A stretch of DNA of 64,000 bases, from assembly GCF_947242115.1 (NCBI RefSeq), contig NC_074728.1, forward strand, positions 3,473,201 through 3,537,200. Direction: 5' to 3'. Positions 54,601 through 64,000 of the stretch are shown one piece after another (position 1 is the first letter of the stretch; every line of letters starts with the position of its first letter). Below the pieces are notes generated by a model, which had not been told where the DNA came from, did not search any database, and saw only the letters and a list, made by a program, of their open reading frames with translations. The DNA comes from Biomphalaria glabrata (lineage: Eukaryota; Mollusca; Gastropoda; Planorbidae). Both the position numbers and the translations under genes were made by a program.

Positions 54601-57600
54601 ACACATATTATATCAAAAATTGTCAAAACCATTGGAGTTTCCCTTTAATGGAACGGAGACGTCTGCATCTCCAATATTATCTCCAGAAATATTGTTTAGG
54701 AAACTTTTTCCAATAGGAAGAAGACCTCGCAGAACCCACAATGAGATTTGTCAACACTCTCCAGAAGAGCGTGAATGAATTTTTTTCGTTTGTAAAATGT
54801 TTTACATGTTTCGGATGTTCCTTCAGAGTTGAAGATAATCACTCCCTAGTCCAAACCTCCCGGAGGACGACGGGGGATGGGAGATGGCAGGGTTTGAACC
54901 CGGGACCATCGATAAATCTGAACAACAGTCCAGCGCGCAAACCGCACGACCAGGCAGCCATCAACCTATGTTAAAAGTTTGAGAAACACTACACCAGGAC
55001 CTAATAATCTAAATTCCTGAACGAACTTCCAAAACCATGTGAAAAATGTTTTAAAATTTAATCAGCTGTGAAATATTTCTTTCATTAGAACTTTTATACA
55101 TTTCTAATTGCCCTAAAAACACAAAATCATCAATTTAGGACAGGGCCAGATTTGGTTTTTCGAGTCCTGAGGCAACGAAGGAGCAGAAGCCTCTAATTTT
55201 TTTCCGGAATAAAAAAAGACAACTTATTTTGCGTGAGCCTTTTAAAACTTTATTGCTAACAAATAAAATTATTTTAAAAAAGAATCTTGCTATTTGTTTA
55301 ATGCAAATACAATTTCTTGCAAACAAAATTACCGTAAACGAACGGAACATTGCAAGTGATTTTGACGAAAAGTAATTGTTGAATTAACCAAAATCTGGCT
55401 ATGTCACTATTTTGGGGAAGCCTTCTCTTTCATGGAGTCCATGGGCAGTAGCATTGCCTTTCCTTTACCAGAAATCCGGCCCTGAATATGAACTGTCTTA
55501 TAGTAAAAATTACCTTTTAATTAAAATGTCATGCATTTATTTTGAATGCGTTTTAAATATTTTAGAAATGATCGGATCGAAGGAATTTAAGTACTATCTA
55601 TTGAACGCCACAGAACAAAGTGACAGCACCGCCTATATCTGTTCTTATAAATCTAAAGCAGTGGTAAGTTTTAAAATGCTTCTGTTTCGGTCATTTTTTT
55701 GTCGAAATAATAAAACATTTAAATACTGAGATGTATCAAAACACTTTTCTTACACTTGACGGATACTTGTCATTGGATAATCTCAGCATATTAAATTAAC
55801 GGGATAAACGTTTTTTGTTGCTTTATTTTTATTATTTTTTTGAGACTAGGCAAGCATGTTTCATTTATTAAATTTGTTACTAGAGCTGTTAAGTATCAAA
55901 TTACATTAGTTCACGATGCTTCCAAATGATTAAATTAGAAATAGAATCCGGCATATCCTTTATTAATTATATGGAAAAATATGAGACAAAAATCACTAAC
56001 CTATAAAAAATGCAGTAATATTAGAACAAGCGTATGTAGGCTAAATCATAAAATTGAGTAGGTCAAAGGGATATTACGTATTAGAATTAGCACGCAGAAT
56101 TATGGGATAGATATACGCAGACGATAGTAGTAATTGCAATAATAAGGATATAACGTTTATTAAACAACAAAAAAGATTATCTTTCAAGTTTCTTTTCATT
56201 ATTTCTAATACGATCTATTACATCGTCTGCTCCACAGATCACAAGATCTGAAAAGGAAACGTTACTTTTCTTTTTATTATTAATATTGTTTATTCATGCA
56301 GTGTTAAGATACATGGGAGGCGCTTGGCTTCAGAACCGGGGTCCCGGGTTCGAATCCTGGTTAAGACTGCGAATTTTAATTTCGGGATCTTTGGGCTCCT
56401 CTGAGTCCACCCAACTCTAATGGATACCTGACATTAGTTGGGGAAAAGTAAAGGCGGTTGGTCGTTGTGTTGGCCACAAATCACCTTCGTTAACCGTAGG
56501 CCACAGAAACAGATGACCATTACCGTAACATCATCTGCCCTATAGACCACAGGTCTGAACAGGAAACTATTGAGATACATGGCAATTATTTGTTGGCTCT
56601 TTCTTTTAGAGGAGTTTTTTTTTTAGGTTTTCTTTTGAAGGTTTTTTTTTCAAAAGTTTTTTTTAGTTGTTTTTTTTTTTAAGTTTTTATTTTTAAGTTG
56701 TTTTTTTTTATTTTTTTTTTAATTTTTTTTTTTTTAAGTTTTATTTAAAGTTTTTTTTTTTTTATTTTTTTTTTTTATTTTTTTTTTTAATTTTTTTTTT
56801 TAAAGTTTGTTTTAAAAAGTTTTTTATAAAGTTTTTTTTTTTTTTTTTTTTTATAAAGTTTTTTTTTTAATTTTTTTTTTTTAATTTTTTTTAAAATTTT
56901 TTTTTTTGAGTCTTTTTTTTTTTAAAGTTTTTTTTTAGTTTTTTTTTTTTTAAAGTTTTTTTAAGGTTTTTTTTTAAGTTTTTTTTTTGATTGCTTTTGT
57001 ATAGCGCATTTTTCATTAGCATATTAAGTGCGCTTGGTACAAACTCTTTTATGGACAGAAGAGGGGAAGGCCAGGTGGGGGTATTTGGGAGAAGGTTTTC
57101 ATGCTGCCTTAAGGCACTCAGCGAATACCACTCAGCTCGATGTCGGCCTTCGAACTCGAGTCTTTAAGATAAAAAGTCTAGCTCTTTACATCTCTCAGTA
57201 ATAAAAACGAAAATAAAACAATTTCACTTTGCAGATTGACATTAACTGTCCCGGGCATGGCAGCGGTAACGATCGGCTCAAAGGCAATTCTGGATGTTTA
57301 GGATTTGCATTAAAATCTGATGTTCTTGAGAGGGTCGTAACGCTTGACGCATACAGATGTACAACTCAGCATGTTCACTCCAGTTGCTTGTAAATAAATG
57401 TAACATTATTTTTACTGTGTATTTAGTAACCTTTGTTAAAAACTTCAGATGTGTGCATTTATAGTCCACACTAAGCTTTCAGTCCAATCTTAACTTATAG
57501 TCCAATTTTAACTTATAGTCCAATTTTAACTTATAGTCCAATTTTAACTTATAGTCCAATTTTAACTTATAGTCCAATTTAACTTATAGTCCAATTTTAA

Positions 57601-60600
57601 CTTATAGTCCGATTTTAACTTATGGTCCAATTTAACTTATAGTCCTATCTTAGCTTATAGTCCAATTTAACTTTTAGTCCAATCTTAACTTATAGTCCAA
57701 TTTAACTTATAGTCCAATTTCAACTTATAGTCCGATTTTAACTTATGGTCCAATTTAACTTATAGTCCAATTTAACTTTTAGTCCAATCTTAACTTATAG
57801 TCCAATTTAACTTATAGTCCAATCTTAACTTATAGTCCAATTTAACTTATAGTCCAATCTTAACTTATTGCCCAATGAACTTATAGTCCAATTTTAACTT
57901 ATAGTCCAATTTTAACTTATAGTCCAATTTTAACTTATAGTCCAATTTTAACTTATAGTCCAATTTTAACTTATAGTCCAATTTTAACTTATAGTCCAAT
58001 TTTAAGTAATAGCCCTAGCTTAACTTATTGTCCAATTTTAACTTATAGTCTAATATCAATTTACGCCAATTAAAAAGTTACGACTAAACGCCAATATACA
58101 AATTTGCCGTTTCTTAAAGATGGGGGGGGGGGGGGTAATATAAGTATAAATGTAAAATATCTAAATGTAAACATTTTTAAAAAGAGAACGCAGCTCAGTG
58201 GGTTGTTTCAAAAGTTCAAAATAGATCTAAATATTTGATTGTCATCTTCGGAATTCATAATACCAAAATTATTATTCTTCTATTTCATCACCGTATATAA
58301 ACTTAAACGTAGCCTTATATATTTATTTTATTTACTCATAGTGCGACAGTAGGGACACCACGAAAACTATGAATATACTCGGATGAATAAGTGGTGTTCA
58401 TTCCTCCTCCTTTAATATTCCATATTTGAAAATTGTAATTAATTAATACAAATTAAATAAACACGGAATAGTTCTATGTATTACAACAATATAAAAGTTA
58501 ATAGTGCAGTTATATTATTATTACTTTGCTATGTTTTTAATAGTATTTAAATCCGATATTATTTTTTTTACAAAAAGTAGTAAATTAACAGTTTATTTTT
58601 AAGACATAAATATTTTGTTCCCTTGTATATTTCAGAAAGTTAGGCTTTTGTAGGGTGCGAAGTTCAGAGAGAATTTCCATCATGGTGTTTGTTTCGAATC
58701 AAAACTTTAACGAGGCTTACACACCACTTCCGGTCAGCCAGTGGGGCAAAGAGTACCATATTGTACTAAGAAGGTAAAGTATACAAATGAAGGTCTGTCG
58801 AATTAGAGGACAGCTGACAGCAGAGAGCTGTACTGATGCACAAAGTGGGCTGCATGTTTATTTAGATTATTTCATTTCTTTACCCTAAGCTTTTCATTAG
58901 GAAAGGGAGGCATGTTAGCCTTAACTAGGTACCCACCTAGAAAAAAGAAAACTCTAAATCCTCGCCTCTGCTGATTTACACAATCTTCTACGCCTCGATG
59001 TATATCACAGCGTTTTTTTTTTCTTAGTACAAGCATTATTAATTTTTCTAAGAATCAAAGACCAAGGTGGAGTTGGCAAGTGTAGTAAAACCGCGTACAA
59101 ATATATACGCTGGTTAAAAGTTTCCCTTTGTGATGTTGCTATCTAAGAGGGCAGATGATGTAAAGGTCATCTGTTTCTGTGGCCCATGGTTAACGAGGGT
59201 GTCATGTGGCCAGCACAACGACCAACCTTTACTTTTCCCCAACTAATGTTTTAAACAATCTTTTTTTTTTGTTCGACATATTTGTATTGATCCTTTCATT
59301 ATATCAATTAAGAAAATTGATCGGAACGTCTTAATTTTTTTTAAAAATAGTATTTTTGAAGAAACTAATGAAAATATTTTAACAATAATTAGCAGCCTTC
59401 AAGAACATTATCAATGACTTGTATTATCTATTGCTCTTGCCTGTAGGACAGTTTCACCCTCTCGCTTTGCAAAACGTTTCTCCTTCTTTATCTCTTTCTC
59501 TCGTAATTATTTTCCGCGTTCCAACGGATTTTGTTCATTTTGCTACTATTTAACTACCTTGTTATGATTAAGCTTCAATTCATGCGCGCCAGACTGTCTT
59601 TGATCCCGTGTTCATACCATGACCGCTGCCTTTCTCCGGGTGCTCTGCGGGAGGTTTCGAACTAGGATGTAGGTAATCTTCAACTCTGAAGGAACGTCCG
59701 AAAGATTTTTAAAAAAAACAATGCCTCGCCTTTTAAAGAATGCCTGCATTTAGCACTTTTCCTGGAACATATATATGTTTTAAAGAATGCCTGCATTTAG
59801 CACTTTTCCTGGAACATATATATGTTTTAAAGAATGCCTGCATTTAGCACTTTTCCTGGAACATATATATGTTTTAAAGAATGCCTGCATTTAGCACTTT
59901 TCCTGGAACATATATATCTTTTAAAGAATGCCTGCATTTAGCACTTTTCCTGGAACATATATATGTTTTAAAGAATGCCTGCATTTAGCACTTTTCCTGG
60001 AACATATATATGTTTTAAAGAATGCCTGTATTTAGCACTTTTCCTGGAACATATATATGTTTTAAAGATTGCCTGCATTTAGCACTTTTTCTGGAACATA
60101 TATATGTTTTAAAGAATGCCTGCATTTAGCACTTTTCCTGGAACATATATATGTTTTAAAGAATGCCTGCATTTAGCACTTTTCCTGGAACATATATATG
60201 TTTGATTCTTTCTTTTCTCACTAGGCTTTCTGGCTTCGCTCTGATCATTTCTGAAATGGATGTAGCGTTGACTGTAGATTACATAGAGACTGACGGACAA
60301 CACAACGTGGAGTATTCTATTATGCACAAGTAACTGACTCTTTATAAAACTCAAAATAGTTACCATTAGTATTTGCAAGTGTTTAACAACACATGGATAC
60401 CCACGGGATATACAAACAGATACATTAATTTTTTTTCCTACAGCTTCTGACAAAACAATGTATTTAGAAAGTACGATAACTGATTCGCTCCGCAGTGTCC
60501 AAGCAAGAATGGCGCGAAACGTGCTTTTTAAAAAAGAAATATAAAATCAAAAATAAAAAATGTACCCCCTCCCAAAACATCAAAAACTTTTCTGGCTACG

Positions 60601-62473
60601 CCCATGGGCATATGTACTGGAACGCGGGATTTTAATTAGATTGTAAAGCACTGTATTTTATAAGGACGAGGTCTAGACCAGCATATCCTCTACAAAGGTA
60701 ATTATTTAGATCTAGAGCTAGAATATTATGACCTACATATTTTGCTACATCCAGCGCAGACATAACTGTTGTCGCAGGTAGTCGAATTAGATTCTCTTTT
60801 CACCGTCTGCGTCTGTCCTCTGCAGTGGATTTTCTTTTGGTCTAAAATGTGAATCCTTCGGCCTGTGAAAATCCAGCTGTCTCGTTCTGAAGCCGCCGGC
60901 AGCCAGGTGCTCTCTTCTTTGTTAGTTAAAGTTAGTTTGCGCCTAAGGTGGTCTTTAAAGCGTTTACGTAGGGCACCTGTTACGCCGACCACCCTTTAGC
61001 TCACCGGAAAAGAATGCTTTTGGCATGCGTTCGTCTTCTATACGGATGGAGGGTAGTATTAAAAGCTTTGACACACGTGAGGCGAATCTTCAATGTTTCA
61101 TCCATAAAGGATTATATAAAATTCAGTCCGAAATATACATGGGGGGGGGGGGGAGGGAGGAATTTAAATGAGGGGAGCCCAAAAATGAAACAACTGGGGC
61201 GTCCAAAAATAAATTGAAACGCTGGGCTTAAAAAGAACAACGAAAAGGGTTATGGTCCAAGTAACCAGGACTGTTACAGTTTAAGGATTAAAAGTGTGTG
61301 CTCTGGGTGACGAGAGGGGAGCGGCATTTTCACTGTCAAAAATTCAAAATTCAAAATAAGTCAAATTGTTTCATTCTTAAAGACTCAATAAATTCACCGG
61401 CCATTCGAGTATGCGATTAGGGAAACATTTTTTTTTGGGGGGCCAAACTAAATAGCCATTGAGCATATCAAAAATTTAACACAAATACTGAAAAGATTGG
61501 CATTAAGGCATTTTAGTATATACAGACAGGAGTATATTGCGATAGATTTGGGTAGCAAATAAACGGGCGTAGCCAGTTTGTAGAGTTACTTATATCATTT
61601 TGTGACTATACCTACCAAACAGCACGAACGCAATGATTATAAAACAAATTGTTGTAAACAATATTATAGTAGCTACTGAGTATACTTAAAGAAGATAACT
61701 CCTACAATATCAGCTTCAACTATTTAATGCGTTTTATACATTTTTGTAATAATAATAATAATAATAAGCAATTGAAAATAGAATACTTTTGAAAAACAAA
61801 GATTATATAAGGGGAAGAACCACTAACTACTGCCAGGGTTTAGCTTCTTTTCGGCTACATAAAACATAATTAATTATTTAGTACTAAATGATTGATTAAT
61901 TGGTAATTTTTTTTACGGATTCAAGTATTGTTACCAACTATGAATAATAATGCAAAATTTCAACTTGCTCCGAGAATGAAAAGTGAGAGAATAAATGCGT
62001 CAAACGTACCAAGAGGACTAAATCCATATATATTCACATCTCTCATTAAGTAGTATTTATTCCCCTTATTTCGAAGTCAAACAAAATAATTAATCACCTG
62101 CAATTATTTTTTTTTTGGTTTGATTCGTTCCTTTTCATGTTCGATGAATAAGTATGAAAAAGTTTTAACTTGATCCGAAATTGGGAAAAACATGTTAACA
62201 CTTTTTACTAGACAGACAGACAAACAGACTCACAGAGTGTGTTGATATAAGCTTTGTAACAATAATAATAATAATATGTAAACAAATAAAAAATTATGTT
62301 TGCTACTTTTTATTTTTATTTCTTTGTTAAATATTACAGCATGTTTTCACCCATTAATTTACGTAAATCAATATTATACGTAATCAAAAATAAGCACTTG
62401 TGATTTGTTATAATTTGCAGCTTCATTTATAATGGTACATACGTATCATCTTATCAAAACAGCTATATCTTCA
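51620..62473 (+). CDS. IgGFc-binding-domain-like secreted protein (6 exons, 3' end beyond window)
   Basis: Proposed exons: 51620-51680, 55566-55663, 57235-57389, 58636-58773, 60225-60329, 62421-62473. All join in phase (phases 1, 0, 2, 2, 2) and give 203 residues, open at the end. Exon 1 encodes a signal peptide (MTGLHLSLMLLICFILWSCT). The mature protein opens with GSKEFKYYLL (24-33) and NATEQSDSTAYICSYKSKAV (34-53), then PGHGSG (59-64), ISIMVFVSNQNF (118-129), LPVSQWGKEYHIV (136-148), and NGTYVSS (190-196). Order and motifs (G-x-E-F, VF..N, LP...G.EY, L/N-G-T-Y-x-x-S) follow the IgGFc-binding domain of FCGBP-like molluscan proteins (family knowledge). Cysteines at 46, 58, 74, 95, 104 and 110 suggest extracellular disulphides. 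Donors are GTAAAT, GTAAGT, GTAAAT, GTAAAG, GTAACT and GTAACT; the exon-57389 donor is weak on its exon side, and without it the frame stops at 57391. Later exons are expected downstream. Confidence 0.6.
52790..52925 (-). mobile_element. LINE 3' end, FFP..I..WN type
   Basis: GATTAAGTCCTACGCGTCAT, ACATCTAGTCATGCATCTAG and CTGCCAAGTCACTGGTTTTC are the reverse complement of the LINE end at 42.8 kb. Confidence 0.7.
52962..53650 (-). mobile_element. AAGCTT-family element, full length
   Basis: Left end AAGCTTACATTACG then TAATAGATCTAGACTAACAA; right end AGACAGAGTGAGTTGATATA. The middle includes a 65-codon frame with splice-like borders (53108-53224), but the sequence around it aligns block by block with non-coding parts of other copies (for example GTGCTAAACAAAA and GAGAAACTAAAAGCAT at 36.4 kb), so it is part of the element. 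Confidence 0.7.
54795..54965 (-). mobile_element. SINE family A
   Basis: Reverse copy: GTTTCGGATGTTCCTTCAGA, GACGACGGGGGATGGGAG, GGGTTTGAACCCGGGACC and GCGCAAACCGCACGACCAGG CAGCC. The B box is intact. Confidence 0.8.
55141..55484. mobile_element. hAT-like short element, GGGCCAGATTT type
   Basis: Ends CAGGGCCAGATTTGG and CCAGAAATCCGGCCCTG are imperfect inverted repeats of the CAGGGCCGGATTT kind common to hAT elements. Flanking 8-mers do not match, so the insertion is old or rearranged. It ends 81 bp before the second coding exon. Confidence 0.6.
56300..56565 (+). mobile_element. SINE family B, nearly complete (in intron 2)
   Basis: GGCGCTTGGCTTCAGAACCG, B box GGGTTCGAATCC, GGATACCTGACATTAGTTGG, GTTGTGTTGGCCACAAATCA and ATCATCTGCCCTATAGACCA. 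The best reference for the family's full length; the first bases of the head are missing. Confidence 0.85.
56600..56985. repeat. T-rich low-complexity tract
   Basis: Nearly pure T with AAG interruptions (TTTTTAAGTTTTTTTT) over about 385 bp, just 3' of the SINE. On the other strand it reads as poly-A with CTT interruptions. It lies in intron 2 of the IgGFc-like gene. Confidence 0.9.
57474..58050 (+). repeat. 18-bp minisatellite (in intron 3)
   Basis: Unit TTATAGTCCAATTTTAAC with a 17-bp variant, about 32 copies; starts 80 bp after the third coding exon. Confidence 0.93.
58060..58635. other. Intron 3 remainder
   Basis: AT-rich with a G13 run at about 58122. The last 60 bp are T-rich and lead into the TTTCAG acceptor at 58635. 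Confidence 0.4.
59150..59255 (-). mobile_element. SINE family B, 3' part only
   Basis: GCAGATGATGTAAAGGTCAT, GGCCCATGGTTAACGAGGGT and CCCCAACTAATGTT; truncated before the tRNA part. It lies in intron 4. Confidence 0.75.
59585..59715 (+). mobile_element. SINE family A, diverged, before a minisatellite
   Basis: GCGCGCCAGACTGTCTTTGA, GCTCTGCGGGAGGTTTCGAA, CTAGGATGTAGGTAATCTTC and AACTCTGAAGGAACGTCCG. The 47-bp array begins about 15 bp after it. Confidence 0.65.
59731..60203 (+). repeat. 47-bp minisatellite, 10 copies (ends at an exon)
   Basis: Unit TTTTAAAGAATGCCTGCATT, TAGCACTTTTCCTGGAACAT, ATATATG. Copies are almost identical (three or four point differences in 473 bp), so the expansion is recent. 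It ends 21 bp before the splice acceptor of the exon at 60225. Confidence 0.95.
60335..60720. other. Intron 5, first part
   Basis: AT-rich. About 60555-60612 ends with TCTGGCTACGCCCATGG, the end of a GGCGTAGC-type hAT-like element that is otherwise decayed. Confidence 0.4.
60725..60995 (-). mobile_element. LINE ORF2 tail with CRSQLG finger
   Basis: An 88-codon minus-strand frame reads GALRKRFKDHLRRKLTLTNK, WLPAASERDSW, then CAGCSKICRS at the finger, cut short at the right place for a stop or deletion. Typical L-R-x-R-F-K-D-x-L-x-x-x-L ending of an ORF2. Longest copy of this family here. Confidence 0.75.
61000..61775. other. Intron 5, middle part
   Basis: A G12 run at 61141 and the nearby CTGGGGCGTCC words suggest another decayed hAT-like element; a poly-T/G patch lies at about 61428. 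Nothing else recognised. Confidence 0.3.
61780..62258 (-). mobile_element. AAGCTT-family element, subtype 2, full length
   Basis: Left end AAACAAAGATTATATAAGGG GAAGAACC; right end GTGTTGATATAAGCTTTGTA preceded by a GACAGACAGACAAACAGACT tract. Same left half as 44672-45125 and 9640-9750. It lies in intron 5 of the IgGFc-like gene. Confidence 0.7.
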
Positions 62474-62474
62474 G

Positions 62475-62920
62475 TAACTATAATTCCTAAGCTGTAATAA
62501 TTAGTGCGTTTCACACACCTCAATATCAACATTGACATTTTCAAATTAATAAAATGTAGAAATTCGTCGTTGGAAAGCCAGCTCGATAGCGCAAGTGACT
62601 TTCTACTATATAGGATGAAACACGAGCTGGTTTAACTGTAAATTAAAAAAGATGGAAACCATACTACATCTCCCTTTTAAAAAGGTGCCTTATCAAAATA
62701 ACATTGGGATTCTTAGATTACGCTGAAGCAAAGGCGGCTGAACGTTGTGCTGACACCCTTGTTAAGCGTTGACCAAAGAAACAGATCATTCTTATATCTT
62801 TCCCCATATATCTGGATCACACCTAAACCTTACCTTTTTACCAACTCCATGGCTTTAAATCGAGACTTTATTCGAAGATACCTTGGAATTTTCTGTAGCA
62901 TCTCAATTCCATTGTGAGGG
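62475..62920. other. Flank after the last visible exon
   Basis: AT-rich. About 62720-62825 has a fragment of SINE B (AAAGGCGGCTGAACGTTGTG, GTTGACCAAAGAAACAGATC). No further exon of the IgGFc-like gene was found before the array. Confidence 0.4.
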
Positions 62921-63862
62921 GCTTATATCAACTCAACTCTGTCTGGCTTACAAAGCTTATATCAACTCACTCTGTCTGTCTTACAAAGCTTATATCAACT
63001 CACTCTGTCTGTCTTACAAAGCTTATATCAACTCACTCTGTCTGTCTAACAAAGCTTATATCAACTCACTCTGTCTGTCTTACAAAGCTTATATCAGCTC
63101 ACTCTGTCTGTCTTACAAAGCTTACATCAACTCACTCTGTCTGTCTTACAAAGCTTATATCAACTCACTCTGTCTGTCTTACAAAGCTTATATCAACTCA
63201 CTCTGTCTGTCTCTACAAAGCTTATAACAACTCACTCTGTCTGTCTTTACAAAGCTTATATCAACTCACTCTGTCTGTCTCTACAAAGCTTATATCAACT
63301 CACTCTGTCTGTCTCTACAAAGCTTATATCAACTCACTCTGTCTGTCTCTACAAAGCTTATATCAACTCACTCTGTCTGTCTCTACAAAGCTTATATCAA
63401 CTCACTTTGTCTGTCTCTACAAAGCTTATATCAACTCACTCTGTCTGTCTCTACAAAGCTTATATCAACTCACTCTGTCTGTCTCTACAAAGCTTATATC
63501 AACTCACTCTGTCTGTCTCTACAAAGCTTATATCAACTCACTCTGTCTGTCTCTACAAAGCTTATATCAACTCACTCTGTCTGTCTCTACAAAGCTTATA
63601 TCAACTCACTCTGTCTGTCTCTACAAAGCTTATATCAACTCACTCTGTCTGTCTCTACAAAGCTTATATCAACTCACTCTGTCTGTCTCTACAAAGCTTA
63701 TATCAACTCACTCTGTCTGTCTGGTACAAAGCTTATATCAACTCACTCTGTCTGTCTTACAAAGCTTATATCAACTCACTCTGTCTGTCTGGTACAAAGC
63801 TTATATCAACTCACTCTGTCTGTCTGGTACAAAGCTTGTATCAGCTTACTCTGTCTGTCTGT
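62921..63862 (+). repeat. 33-bp minisatellite built from an AAGCTT-family terminus
   Basis: Unit TACAAAGCTTATATCAACTC followed by ACTCTGTCTGTCT, about 28 copies with a one-base length change (TCTTACAAAG versus TCTCTACAAAG and TCTGGTACAAAG). These units are the terminal 33 bp of the element family. At the right edge the array runs straight into the element body (GTGGTAAAAGTTTTAAAGAC, GTTATTTCTCCCAC). Open frames here are artefacts. Confidence 0.93.
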
Positions 63863-64000
63863 GTGGTAAAAGTTTTAAAGACGTTATTTCTCCCACTTCC
63901 AATTCCTGGATCAAGTTGAAACTTTTCACAATTGGCGAAGACAATACATAAATCGATAAAAAATAAAATAAAATAGTCAATTAATTACAGTAATTTAATT
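63863..64000 (+). mobile_element. AAGCTT-family element body, cut by window end
   Basis: GTTATTTCTCCCACTTCCAA, GGATCAAGTTGAAACTTTTC and ACAATTGGCGAAGACAA follow in family order. Confidence 0.65.

Larger units (their letters stand above)
51682..55565. other. First intron of the IgGFc-like gene
   Basis: Contents: 51925-52015 end of an AAGCTT-family element; about 52205-52300 a tRNA-like SINE head (GCTGCTAGGGAGTGTG, B box GGGTTCAAACTCC); 52790-52925 a reversed LINE end; 52962-53650 an AAGCTT-family element; 54795-54965 a reversed SINE A; 55141-55484 a hAT-like element. The stretch 53660-54790 is AT-rich with nothing recognised. Confidence 0.5.

Noticed and set aside
57391-57400. Stop plus AATAAA as the true end of a 104-residue secreted protein
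   Set aside because: Two or three further exons downstream continue the same domain in phase; kept only as a possible isoform.
62883-63951. 345-codon frame rich in TKLISTHSVCL
   Set aside because: It is the 33-bp array of a transposon end read in overlapping frames.

Overview
The window looks like nuclear DNA of a gastropod mollusc, probably a panpulmonate or other heterobranch snail. This rests on AT-rich, intron-bearing DNA, two lineage-specific rhodopsin-like receptors, a gene resembling molluscan IgGFc-binding-like proteins, and very dense tRNA-derived SINEs, short DNA transposons and 3' ends of LINEs. I see no bacterial, viral or organellar block. The species assignment is an inference from style, not from a marker gene.

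Host genes supported by the sequence: (1) a 361-residue class A GPCR on the minus strand at 6.6-7.7 kb; (2) a paralogous 356-residue GPCR on the plus strand at 25.3-26.4 kb, both uninterrupted; (3) a three-exon gene at 35.2-38.9 kb for a 556-residue coiled-coil protein with a C-terminal Cys-containing repeat of 46-57 residues; (4) a two- or three-exon gene at 41.5-46.6 kb for a roughly 360-residue acidic, low-complexity protein with four copies of a Q-[ST]-V motif and a helical C-terminus; (5) a gene of at least six exons from 51.6 kb to beyond 62.5 kb, with a signal-peptide exon followed by exons that together resemble an IgGFc-binding domain. Its exons are short and none stands out as a long open frame.

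Layout: 0-6 kb holds LINE tails and SINEs; 6-8 kb GPCR 1 beside a pyrimidine/TA microsatellite; 8-25 kb nested transposons and three large arrays (32-bp, 15-bp, TATC); 25-26.4 kb GPCR 2; 26.5-35 kb SINEs, a 542-bp inverted-repeat element and a 47-bp minisatellite; 35-46.6 kb the two coiled-coil/low-complexity genes with introns full of transposons; 47-51.5 kb LINE tails, an 18-bp minisatellite and a three-level nest of elements; 51.6-62.5 kb the IgGFc-like gene, whose introns carry minisatellites; 62.9-64 kb a 33-bp array made from the end of a dispersed element.

The theme of the non-genic part is nesting of transposons and the apparent birth of minisatellites from transposon ends: an 18-bp array inside a LINE tail, a 33-bp array from a DNA-element terminus, and two 47-bp arrays just 3' of the same SINE type. 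Several insertions have readable target-site duplications. Apart from the two GPCRs being paralogs, nothing in the sequence links the genes into one pathway. Edges of repeats are approximate unless a target duplication fixes them.
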